Positions 21,677 through 29,641 of a stretch of DNA of 64,000 nt are shown piece after piece. A program made the position numbers and the translations under genes. A model generated the notes under the pieces. It worked only from the letters and a program-made list of their open reading frames with translations, was not told the DNA's origin and did not search any database. The stretch's first letter is position 1; each line of letters starts with the position of its first letter. The stretch comes from Streptomyces sp. NBC_00490 (GTDB lineage Bacteria > Actinomycetota > Actinomycetes > Streptomycetales > Streptomycetaceae), in the NCBI RefSeq assembly GCF_036013645.1, contig NZ_CP107869.1:7006001-7070000 (forward strand). The letters are read 5' to 3'.

Positions 21677-22258
21677 ATGGGAACCAAGACTGTTGACGAG
21701 ACCGGGGCCGACACGGGCCCCGAGGCCAGGACCGACGAGGAGAAGGTGGACGTCACGAAGAGCGACGCCGTGGGCGCCGACGAGGTGACCGAGGTCGATG
21801 ACGCCGAGGACGGCGACGAGTCCGAACTCCTCGAGGGCGCCGGCGAGGACGAGAAGGAGGGCCCGTCCGGCGTCGGCCAGGGTGCGGCCGCCGTCGTGTC
21901 CGCCGGGCTCGGTCTCGTCTCCCTCACCGGTGGCTGGATCGGTACGGTCGCCGCCGCCCGCGAGACCCTCGTGGGTCAGCTGGAGACGGCGTCGACCGCG
22001 ACCGTCGCCACGCAGGTCAAGGAGGTCTACGGCGACGCCTGGCAGACCTCCGCCCTGTGGGCCGGCTTCTTCGCGCTCGCCGCGCTGATCGTGGGCGTCT
22101 TCGTACTGGCCCGGCCCGCCTTCGGGGCGCCCGGCAAGCCGCAGGCCCCGTGGATCAAGTCGGTCGGCTGGGCGGGTGTCTCGCTCGGGGTCATCGGCCT
22201 GCTCCTGGCCGTCCTCAAGTACACCGACGTCCTGCTCGGACTGCCGTCCACGAGCTGA
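21677..22258 (+). CDS. Membrane protein with long acidic N-terminus
   Basis: A 193-residue protein. The first 65 residues are very acidic (many Asp, Glu and Thr) and predicted to be disordered. Three hydrophobic helices follow (about residues 66-90, 123-142 and 157-180), with a charged loop between the first two. No catalytic motif is visible and I do not recognise the family. ATG 21677 has only a weak ribosome site (GCGAGG), and a GTG nine bases upstream is an alternative. It sits alone between the GNAT gene and the palindrome-containing promoter of the LuxR operon. Confidence 0.7.
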   Translation: MGTKTVDETGADTGPEARTDEEKVDVTKSDAVGADEVTEVDDAEDGDESELLEGAGEDEKEGPSGVGQGAAAVVSAGLGLVSLTGGWIGTVAAARETLVGQLETASTATVATQVKEVYGDAWQTSALWAGFFALAALIVGVFVLARPAFGAPGKPQAPWIKSVGWAGVSLGVIGLLLAVLKYTDVLLGLPSTS

Positions 22259-22291
22259 ATCACCGCAGGTCACCAAGGGGTCTTAGGCCGA

Positions 22292-22308
22292 GCGTAAGCA
22301 CCTTACGC
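22292..22308. promoter_or_regulatory. Perfect 17-bp palindrome before the LuxR-type operon
   Basis: GCGTAAG-CAC-CTTACGC, a 7-3-7 perfect inverted repeat in the 196-bp gap upstream of the 61-aa gene. Two similar 12-nt blocks ending in AGGCCCCT or AGGCCCCTT follow (about 22315-22342). It is too short for an efficient terminator and better fits a dimeric regulator site. The binder is unknown. Confidence 0.45.
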
Positions 22309-22454
22309 GGCGCCTGAGGCCCCTTGGGCACGTCTAAGGCCCCTACCGTGGCCGAAGATGCGGAACTCTCCCGATGTGGCGGACCCGCCTTGGAGACGAA
22401 GGTAAAGGCATCGCAGAAAGCGAAGCACGAAACCGACTCTCCCAAGGGGACACC

Positions 22455-22640
22455 ATGTACGAGTACGAGCTCTCCCAGCTGCGCTCCGCCGACCTGCGCC
22501 GCCAGGCCCAGCAGGAGCGGCTGGCCCGCGAGGCGGTCCGCGGACGCCGCGCCGCCCGCCGCGAGGCAGCCGGCCACGAGACCGAGGGCGAGGTGCATAC
22601 CGGGCTCTCCCGCCGGCTCCGCTTCCTGCGCACCGCGTGA
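22455..22640 (+). CDS. Small basic protein, 61 aa
   Basis: A 61-residue hydrophilic protein beginning MYEYELSQLRSADLRRQA, rich in Arg, Ala, Gln and Glu and likely one long amphipathic helix. ATG 22455 follows AAGGGGAC. The stop TGA overlaps the GTG of the large LuxR-type regulator, so the two are translationally coupled. No family is recognised; proteins of this look often occur as conserved hypothetical genes in Streptomyces. Its coupling suggests a link with the regulator, but that is inference. Confidence 0.65.
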   Translation: MYEYELSQLRSADLRRQAQQERLAREAVRGRRAARREAAGHETEGEVHTGLSRRLRFLRTA

Positions 22641-25600
22641 CCACGGGGGAGGGGGACGGCCGCCCGCCGACCGAGGCGGCCGTCCCCCCGCACGCCGGGG
22701 CACCAGCCGACCCCATGAGGGAGGCGGCGGGCACCCTCCCCGCGAAAACCGGTGCCGCGCTGTCGGACCCCCGTGCGATGCTCGGGCCCGTGGAGACCAG
22801 GTCCGTCAGTCCCGTGTTCGTCGGCCGCGCCGATGAACTGACCCACTTGAACGAGGCGCTCGCCCGTGCCGCCGCGGGCGAGCCACAGGCCTTGCTGATC
22901 GGCGGCGAGGCCGGTGTCGGCAAGACCCGGCTCGTCGAGGAGTTCGCCACCGCGGCCGGCGGACACGGCGCGGTCGTCGCACTCGGCGGCTGCGTCGAGA
23001 TCGGCGCCGACGGGCTGCCCTTCGCCCCGTTCTCCACCGCCCTGCGCGCCCTGCGCCGCGAACTGCCGGACGAGATGGCCGCTGCGGCCACGGGCCAGGA
23101 GGAGGAACTGGCCCGGCTCCTGCCCGAACTGGGCGAAGCGCCCTCGGGACGCCACGACGAGCAGAGCATGGCCCGCCTCTTCGAACTCACCGCGCGCGTG
23201 CTGGAGCGCGTCGCCGCCGACCGCACGGTCGTCGTCGCCCTCGAAGACCTGCACTGGGCCGACGCCTCCACCCGCCACCTCCTCGCCTACCTCTTCCGCA
23301 CCCTGCGCACCGGCCGCCTCGTCGTCCTCGCCACCTACCGCGCCGACGACATCCACCGCCGCCACCCGCTGCGCCCCCTGCTCGCCGAACTCGACCGGCT
23401 GCGCACCGTCCGCCGCCTCGAACTCGGCCGCTTCAACCGCACCGAGGTCGGCCGCCAGATCGCCGGCATCCTCGCCTCCGAACCCGACCCGGCCACCGTC
23501 GACGACATCTTCGAACGCTCCGACGGCAACGCCTTCTTCGTCGAGGAACTCGCCGTCGCCGCCCACGAGGGCTGCTGCGCCGGCCTTACCGACTCACTGC
23601 GCGACCTGCTCCTGGTCCGGGTCGAGGGACTGCCCGAGAGCACCCAGCGGGTCGCCCGGGTCGTCGCCGAGGGCGGCTCCACCGTCGAGTACCGGCTGCT
23701 CGCCGCCGTCGCCGGACTCGCCGAGGACGACCTCATCGAGGCGCTGCGGACCGCCGTGAACGCCAACATCCTCAGCGCCGCACCCGACGGCGACGGCTAC
23801 CGCTTCCGCCACTCCCTGGTCCGCGAGGCCGTCAGCGACGACCTGCTGCCCGGCGAGCGCTCCCGCCTCAACCGCCGCTACGCCGAAGCCCTGGAGGCCG
23901 ACCCGGCGCTCGTGCCGGCCGACGGCCGCGTCATGCGCCTGGCCAGCTACTGGTACCACGCCCACGACGCGGCCAAGGCCCTGCCCGCCGTCCTGGACGC
24001 CTCCGTCACCGCCCGCCGTCGGCACGCCTACTCCGAACAACTGCGGCTCCTGGAACGCGCGATGGAGCTCTGGGACACCGCCCCCGAGAACGTACGGGCC
24101 GCCCTGCGACCCGTCGACTACGCCGAGGTCTACCCCGCCTGCGGCTGCGACCCGGCCACCACCCCGCTGCGCTATCTCGACCTGATGGCCGAGGCCGCCG
24201 TGGCCGGCCGGCTCTGCGGGGAACGGGAACGCGCCCTGAAGATCACCAAGCGGGCACTGCACCTCCTGGAGGAGGAGGGCGACCCGCTGCGCAGCGCCTG
24301 GTTCTGGGTACAGCGCTCCCGGCTGATCTCGGCGCTGTCCCGGGGCGACGGCTGGCAGGAACTGGCCACCGCCCAGGAGCTGGTACGCGGCCTGCCGCCC
24401 TCCGAGGTGCACGCCGAGGTCCTCGCCAGCGTCGCCAACTGGTCCATGGTGCACGTCCCCGGCCCCGACGCCTTCTCCGCCGCCGAGCGCGCCGTGGAGT
24501 ACGCGCGCATGCTCGGCGTGCACGAGATCGAGATGAACGCCCGGCTCACCCTCGGCAGCCTCAAGGTCCACGCCGGTGACATCGAGACCGGACTCGGCGA
24601 GATGCTGGAGGTCAAGCGCGAGACGGTCGAGCACGGTCTCTCCGCCGTCGCGGCCCGCGTCTATGTGAACCTGCCGGACGCCCTCGAAGCCGTCGGACGC
24701 TCCGCCGACGCCGTGCCCGTCCTGGAGGAAGGGCTCGCCTACACCCGGCGGTTCGGCCTCCCGGACAGCGAGGCCTGGGCCTGGGGCAACCTTGCCGAAT
24801 CCCTCTGCAGCCTGGGCCGCTGGGACGAGGCCGCCGAAGCCTCCGTCAACGCCGGTCGCATCGGGCAGAGCGCCAAGCCCCGCGGCTTCCACGCCCTCCT
24901 GCGCGCCGAACTCGCCCTCGCCCGCGGAGACCTGGCCGAGGCCCGCCTCCAACTGGCCGCCTCCCGAGCCCACTTCGGCAGCCACGACCGGCCGCCCCAG
25001 AACGAGATCCCCCTCGCCCGCATCGCCATCGGCGTCGCCGCCGGCGAGGGCCGCCTCCTGGACGCCCGCGCCGAACTCGAACGCGCCATGGACACCGGCT
25101 TCCCGCCCGACACCCAGCGCTACGCCTGGCCCCTCCTGCGAACCGCCGCCGCCATGGAGGCCGACGCCCTCGGCCTGCCCGCCGCCGACCCCGGCCGCGC
25201 CGAACTCCTCGAACGCATCCGTACGGCCGCCAAGCCCCTGGCCACCAACGTCCCCGTCTGGCAGGCCCACGAACGCTGGGTCCGCGCGGAACTCCTGCGC
25301 GCCGAGGGCACGAGCGACCCCGACGACTGGTCGGAGGTGACCGCCGCCTTCGAGTGCCTGAACCGCCCCTACGACCTCGCCCGCGTCCGCCACCGCCTCG
25401 CCGAGGCCCTCCTGGCCACCGGCGGCGAGGACGGACGCGACCGCGCCACGGAGCTGCTCCGCCTCGCCCACGTCGTCGCCCGCCACCTCGGTGCCCGTCC
25501 CCTGGCCGACGCCGTCACCCAGCTCGCCCAGCGCGCCCGCCTCCCCATGGCCCGCGCCCCGAAGCGGTCCCAGGCCCCGACGGCCGATTCCCTCGGCCTC

Positions 25601-25816
25601 ACCGGCCGGGAACGCGATGTGCTGCGCCTGGTCTCCGCCGGCCGCAGCAACCGCCAGATAGCCGAGGAGCTGTTCATCTCCCCGAAGACGGCCAGCGTCC
25701 ATGTCTCGAACATCCTGGCCAAGCTCGGCGTCTCGGGCAGGGGCGAGGCCGCGGCCGTGGCACACCGGCTGGAGCTGTTCCCGGCGGAGCCGCTCACCGG
25801 CCGGACGGCGGGATGA
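22637..25816 (+). CDS. Large ATP-binding LuxR-type (LAL) transcriptional regulator
   Basis: A 1059-residue regulator. After about 55 variable residues, FVGRADELTHL opens the AAA/NACHT-like ATPase, with Walker A GGEAGVGKTR (about residues 90-99) and Walker B VVVALEDLHWADAS (about 196-209). A long helical middle (about 450-960) resembles TPR-type ligand or partner platforms. The C-terminal HTH (about 983-1048) is LTGRERDVLRLV ... SNRQIAEELFISPKTASVHVSNILAKLGV, the LuxR/NarL signature. LAL regulators often activate secondary metabolism or sugar use; the target here is unknown. The GTG start overlaps the preceding small gene. Confidence 0.9.
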   Translation: MTTGEGDGRPPTEAAVPPHAGAPADPMREAAGTLPAKTGAALSDPRAMLGPVETRSVSPVFVGRADELTHLNEALARAAAGEPQALLIGGEAGVGKTRLVEEFATAAGGHGAVVALGGCVEIGADGLPFAPFSTALRALRRELPDEMAAAATGQEEELARLLPELGEAPSGRHDEQSMARLFELTARVLERVAADRTVVVALEDLHWADASTRHLLAYLFRTLRTGRLVVLATYRADDIHRRHPLRPLLAELDRLRTVRRLELGRFNRTEVGRQIAGILASEPDPATVDDIFERSDGNAFFVEELAVAAHEGCCAGLTDSLRDLLLVRVEGLPESTQRVARVVAEGGSTVEYRLLAAVAGLAEDDLIEALRTAVNANILSAAPDGDGYRFRHSLVREAVSDDLLPGERSRLNRRYAEALEADPALVPADGRVMRLASYWYHAHDAAKALPAVLDASVTARRRHAYSEQLRLLERAMELWDTAPENVRAALRPVDYAEVYPACGCDPATTPLRYLDLMAEAAVAGRLCGERERALKITKRALHLLEEEGDPLRSAWFWVQRSRLISALSRGDGWQELATAQELVRGLPPSEVHAEVLASVANWSMVHVPGPDAFSAAERAVEYARMLGVHEIEMNARLTLGSLKVHAGDIETGLGEMLEVKRETVEHGLSAVAARVYVNLPDALEAVGRSADAVPVLEEGLAYTRRFGLPDSEAWAWGNLAESLCSLGRWDEAAEASVNAGRIGQSAKPRGFHALLRAELALARGDLAEARLQLAASRAHFGSHDRPPQNEIPLARIAIGVAAGEGRLLDARAELERAMDTGFPPDTQRYAWPLLRTAAAMEADALGLPAADPGRAELLERIRTAAKPLATNVPVWQAHERWVRAELLRAEGTSDPDDWSEVTAAFECLNRPYDLARVRHRLAEALLATGGEDGRDRATELLRLAHVVARHLGARPLADAVTQLAQRARLPMARAPKRSQAPTADSLGLTGRERDVLRLVSAGRSNRQIAEELFISPKTASVHVSNILAKLGVSGRGEAAAVAHRLELFPAEPLTGRTAG

Positions 25817-25904
25817 GGCCCCGCGGGAACGAGGCCACAGGCTCACCCTTCGGACCAACGGCGTCAGGCTTACGCTGTAAAGGACATCGGCCCAGGGAGG
25901 TCCC

Positions 25905-26093
25905 GTGTTCAACGCCTTCGAGGAACTGTTCGCACCCGGTCGAAAACACACCCAGGACGAAGAGAACCGGCTGGCACTGACACGGGAGGACATCGGAGAC
26001 AACGACCCCGGACGCGGGCCGATAGACCTCGCGTCCGGCAAGGTCGTCGTACGGCGCCCGACATCGGACGAGGACGAGCCCGCCCAGGACTGA
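25905..26093 (+). CDS. DUF6191-like small protein
   Basis: A 62-residue protein starting MFNAFEELFAPGRKHT and containing NDPGRGPIDLASGKVVV, a pattern I associate with the DUF6191 family found widely in Streptomyces. It is soluble, acidic at the C-terminus and has no known function. GTG 25905 follows a good ribosome site (GGGAGG). A TACGCT hexamer at 25871 could be a -10 box for its own promoter. Convergent with the sugar dehydrogenase gene, ending 8 bp before its stop. Confidence 0.75.
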   Translation: MFNAFEELFAPGRKHTQDEENRLALTREDIGDNDPGRGPIDLASGKVVVRRPTSDEDEPAQD

Positions 26094-26101
26094 CGGCCCG
26101 G

Positions 26102-27268
26102 TCAGCTCACCTGTATCTGCAGGATCCGGTCGTCCCCCTCCTTCGGGTCGCCCCTCCCGTCCGTGTTGCTGGTGACCAGCCACAGCTTGTCGCCGCCCGC
26201 CGACACCACCGTGCGCAGCCGGCCATACTCACCCTCCAGGAACGCCTGCGGGTCCGCCGAGGCCGCCGTGCCCTTCAGCGGGATGCGCCACAGGCGCTGG
26301 CCCTTCAGCCCCGCCATCCATATCGAGCCCTCGGCGTAGGCGATACCGCTGGGGGAGGCGTCATCCGTGGCCCACTGGGCTAGGGGGTCGCGGAAGTCAC
26401 CCTCGTCGGACTTGCCTTCCGTCTCCGGCCAGCCGTAGTTGCCGCCCGGCTCGATCGCGTTCAGCTCGTCCCAGGTGTCCTGGCCGAACTCCGAGGCGAA
26501 CAGACGCTGCTTGGAGTCCCAGGCCAGGCCCTGCACATTGCGGTGGCCCAGCGAGTACACGGGGGAGTCGGGGAACGGGTTGCCCGGAGCCGGCTCGCCC
26601 TCCGGCGTCAGCCGCAGGATCTTGCCGCCCAGGGACTTCTTGTCCTGGGACAGACCGGTGTTGCCGCTCTCGCCCGTGCCCGCGTACAGCATCTTGTCCG
26701 GGCCGAAGGCGATCCGGCCGCCGTTGTGGATATAGCCCTTGGGGATGCGCCTGAAGACGGTGTCCGGTGCGCCCAGCTGCTCGCCGGGCGGCTTCCCCTC
26801 CTCGTACAGCATGCGGACGACGCGGTTGTCCGAGGCAGAGGTGAAGTAGGCATAGACCATGTGGTCCGAGGCGTAGTCCGGTGACAGCGCGAGGCCCATG
26901 AGCCCGCCCTCACCGGCGGGGGAGACCCCTGGCACCTCGCCCAGCTCGGTCTTCTTGCCGCTCTCCCCGTCGACCCGGGTGATCGTCGCCTCGTCCCGGG
27001 AGGAGACCAGCAGATCGCCGTCGGGCAGCGGGGCCAGGCCCCAAGGGGTGTCCAGCCCGGTGGCGGCCGTGCGGAGCACCTTCACCGAGCCCTTCGCGGG
27101 AGGTGTCTCCTCGGCGGCCTGCCGGCTGGGGGCGGCCTCCGACGTCGTACTGCTGCTCGGTGTCGTCCCCCCGCCCGACGCCCCGCCACCGCCGTCGTCG
27201 GAGGAACATCCGGCCGTCACCAGGAGCGCGGTTGCGGCCAACACGGCCGACACTGCTCGTCGTTGCAC
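26102..27268 (-). CDS. PQQ-type sugar dehydrogenase lipoprotein
   Basis: A 388-residue exported protein. The signal peptide ends in a lipobox (LLVTAGCSS), so it should be anchored outside the membrane, followed by a Ser/Thr/Gly-rich linker to about residue 60. The beta-propeller has the GSDH-type motifs DTPWGLAPLPDGDLLVS, the catalytic-His segment GGLMGLALSPDY, HNGGRIAFGPDKMLYAGTGE, YSLGHRNVQGLAWD and the late GPDG-like GGNYGWPE. Relatives are soluble glucose/aldose dehydrogenases that use PQQ, although many actinobacterial members are uncharacterised. GTG 27268 has an AAGGGA ribosome site. Confidence 0.85.
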   Translation of the reverse strand: MQRRAVSAVLAATALLVTAGCSSDDGGGGASGGGTTPSSSTTSEAAPSRQAAEETPPAKGSVKVLRTAATGLDTPWGLAPLPDGDLLVSSRDEATITRVDGESGKKTELGEVPGVSPAGEGGLMGLALSPDYASDHMVYAYFTSASDNRVVRMLYEEGKPPGEQLGAPDTVFRRIPKGYIHNGGRIAFGPDKMLYAGTGESGNTGLSQDKKSLGGKILRLTPEGEPAPGNPFPDSPVYSLGHRNVQGLAWDSKQRLFASEFGQDTWDELNAIEPGGNYGWPETEGKSDEGDFRDPLAQWATDDASPSGIAYAEGSIWMAGLKGQRLWRIPLKGTAASADPQAFLEGEYGRLRTVVSAGGDKLWLVTSNTDGRGDPKEGDDRILQIQVS

Positions 27269-27381
27269 GATCTCGGTCCCTTCGACGCGGTGGCTTCTAC
27301 TGTTCTTACACCGCTCGGGCCTCACAGGTTCCCGATCTCCGGGACCCGAACCGCGACGGGCCGCTGTGCCGCCCGATCCCG

Positions 27382-28380
27382 TCAGTCCCAGGATCCCCGC
27401 GCCCTGGGCAGTGCCGCCACCTCCGCCAGGTCCTGCGCGGACAGCCGCAGCCCGGCCGCCGCCGCGTTCTCCGTCACCCAGCGCTCCTGCTTGGCGCCCG
27501 GGACCGGGACCACATGGCGGCCCCGGGAGAGCACCCACGCCAAGGCCACCTGGGCGGGTGTGACGGCGTCGCCGTGGCGGGCGGCGATGCGGCGCAGGCC
27601 GACGACGATCGGCTGGTTGGCGGCCATCATCTCCGCCGTGAAGCGGGGGTGGCGGGCCCGGACGTCGTCCGGTTCGAAGCCCTCGCCCGGGGTCAGCGTG
27701 CCGGTGAGGAAGCCGTTGCCCAGCGGCATCGCCGCCAGGAAGCCGACCCCGCGGGCCTCGCACCACGGCAGCAGCGACTCCAGGGCCTCCGGCGACCACA
27801 CCGACAGCTCCGCCTCCACCGCACTCACCGGGAAGACCTGCTGGACGCGCTGCAGCTGGCGGATCGTCGCGTCGTGCAGCCGGGCCCCGGACCGGCGGCC
27901 ACCGCGCGCACCCACCGCGCACAGCCCCAGCGACCGCACCTTCCCGGCCTGGACCAGTTCCGCCATCGCGCCCCAGGTCTCCTCGACCGGGACCTCGGGG
28001 TCGGCGCGGTGCAGCTGGTACAGGTCGATCACGTCCGTCTGCAGTCGCCGCAGCGACGCGTCGCACGCCCGCTTCACATAACCGGGCCGGCCGTTGGCCA
28101 CGATGTGCTGCTCGCCGACCAGCAGCCCCACCTTCGTCGACACGAAGGCCTCACCGCGCCGCTCCTTCAACACCCGCCCCACCAACAGCTCGTTGGTGAA
28201 CGGGCCGTACATGTCGGCCGTGTCCAGCAGCGTCGAGCCCAGGTCCAGCGCCCGGTGCACGGCCCTGAACGACTCCTCGCCCCGCTGCCGCGACCCGCTG
28301 TAGGCCCAGCTCATCGGCATGCAACCGAGTCCGACACCCCCCACCGCGAGCGCCGCCGCCCCGATCGTCCTGCGCTCCAC
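27382..28380 (-). CDS. Aldo/keto reductase
   Basis: A 332-residue NADPH-dependent oxidoreductase with the TIM-barrel tetrad visible: Asp and Tyr in DTADMYG, Lys in VSTKVG and His in YQLHRAD. LGLGCM near the N-terminus and the later IVVGLRRIAA region fit the AKR13/YakC type that reduces aldehydes or perillyl-type substrates. I chose GTG 28380, behind GAGGGAGGG; an ATG 33 bp upstream has no ribosome site. Divergent from the 2-hydroxyacid dehydrogenase with a 76-bp gap. Confidence 0.87.
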   Translation of the reverse strand: MERRTIGAAALAVGGVGLGCMPMSWAYSGSRQRGEESFRAVHRALDLGSTLLDTADMYGPFTNELLVGRVLKERRGEAFVSTKVGLLVGEQHIVANGRPGYVKRACDASLRRLQTDVIDLYQLHRADPEVPVEETWGAMAELVQAGKVRSLGLCAVGARGGRRSGARLHDATIRQLQRVQQVFPVSAVEAELSVWSPEALESLLPWCEARGVGFLAAMPLGNGFLTGTLTPGEGFEPDDVRARHPRFTAEMMAANQPIVVGLRRIAARHGDAVTPAQVALAWVLSRGRHVVPVPGAKQERWVTENAAAAGLRLSAQDLAEVAALPRARGSWD

Positions 28381-28456
28381 CTGCTCGTGACCCTCCCTCT
28401 TCCGGCACCCCACAACCTAACCTCTGCATCCCACGCACCTGACATAGCCTCGGACC

Positions 28457-29443
28457 ATGACCGCTGAAGTGTGGCTCCCCATCCCGCCGGAAGAGATCGC
28501 AGGGCTCCCGGAAGGGCCCCACTACCTGTTCTGGGACGGGGGTGAGGACGGGCGGCAGGAGTTCCCCGGGGACCCGGCCGACTGCGCCGTGTACGTCGTG
28601 CCGTACATGAAGCGGCAGCCCGTGAAGGTCCGCCCGCTGAAGGAGATGCGCAACCTGCGGCTCGTCCAGACGCTCACGGCGGGCGTCGACGACGTCCTGG
28701 CGCAACTCGACGACATCGTCCCCGGCGTGGAGCTGTGCAACGCGCGCGGTGTGCACGAGGCGAGCACCGCCGAACTCGCCCTGACGCTCACGCTGGCCTC
28801 GCTGCGCGGCATCCCCGGCTTCGTCCGCGCCCAGCAACAGGAGCACTGGCAGGGCGACTTCCACCCGGCGCTCGCCGACAAGTCGGTGCTCATCGTCGGC
28901 TACGGCTCCATCGGCTCCGCCATCGAGGACCGGCTCGTACCGTTCGAGGTCGCGCGGGTGGCGCGCGTCGCGCGCTCCGGGCGCACCACGGAGCGCGGAC
29001 CGGTGCACCCGCTCGCCGAACTGCCCGCCCTGCTGCCGGAGGCGGACGTCGTCATCCTCTCCACGCCGCTCGACGACACCACCCGAGGTCTGGTGAACTC
29101 CGGGTTCCTGGCCCGGATGAAGGACGGCGCCCTCCTGGTGAACGTCGCGCGCGGTGGCGTCGTCGACACCAAGGCCCTGCTCGCCGAACTGGAGAGCGGC
29201 CGGATCACCGCGGCCCTGGACGTCGTCGACCCCGAACCGCTGCCCGCGGGGCACCCGTTGTGGCAGGCGCCCGGCGTGCTCATCAGTCCCCACGTGGGCG
29301 GACCGACATCCGCGTTCCTGCCGCGCGCCAAGCGGCTGCTGGTGGACCAGTTGGGGCGTTTCGTGAACCGGGAGCCGTTGCGCAACGTGATCCTTACGAC
29401 GGGCTCCACAAGCGACGAGAGCCGCAGAGCAACAAGCGCGTAA
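28457..29443 (+). CDS. D-2-hydroxyacid dehydrogenase
   Basis: A 328-residue NAD(P)-dependent dehydrogenase. The nucleotide motif is VGYGSIGSAIE (about residues 151-161), catalytic Arg lies in NVARGGVVD, Glu in the DVVDPEPLP block and His in ISPHVGGPTS. This is the D-isomer-specific family that reduces 2-keto acids such as glyoxylate or hydroxypyruvate. Its N-terminal domain is shorter than in SerA and no ACT domain is present, so it is not a second phosphoglycerate dehydrogenase. Substrate unknown. Confidence 0.88.
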   Translation: MTAEVWLPIPPEEIAGLPEGPHYLFWDGGEDGRQEFPGDPADCAVYVVPYMKRQPVKVRPLKEMRNLRLVQTLTAGVDDVLAQLDDIVPGVELCNARGVHEASTAELALTLTLASLRGIPGFVRAQQQEHWQGDFHPALADKSVLIVGYGSIGSAIEDRLVPFEVARVARVARSGRTTERGPVHPLAELPALLPEADVVILSTPLDDTTRGLVNSGFLARMKDGALLVNVARGGVVDTKALLAELESGRITAALDVVDPEPLPAGHPLWQAPGVLISPHVGGPTSAFLPRAKRLLVDQLGRFVNREPLRNVILTTGSTSDESRRATSA

Positions 29444-29641
29444 TCCGCTTCCGGTACCCTCCGCAATCCTCCGGACGCGGTCCGTGCTCGCATCCCCGCT
29501 GGTCGTCACGGAGCGTAGAGGAACTATGTCCCTGAGTGACGAGACTGGTGTATCGTCCCGACAGGGGCTGCGCCGCGGACAGTTCGGCGCCGGGGATGGA
29601 CATTGCAGACTGTGAGGGGGGCGACGGGCGATGCACGGCCT

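Noticed and set aside
28457..29443. Second serA or a formate dehydrogenase
   Set aside because: It is only 328 residues, has no ACT or ASB domain, and lacks formate dehydrogenase motifs; the general 2-hydroxyacid dehydrogenase label is safer.
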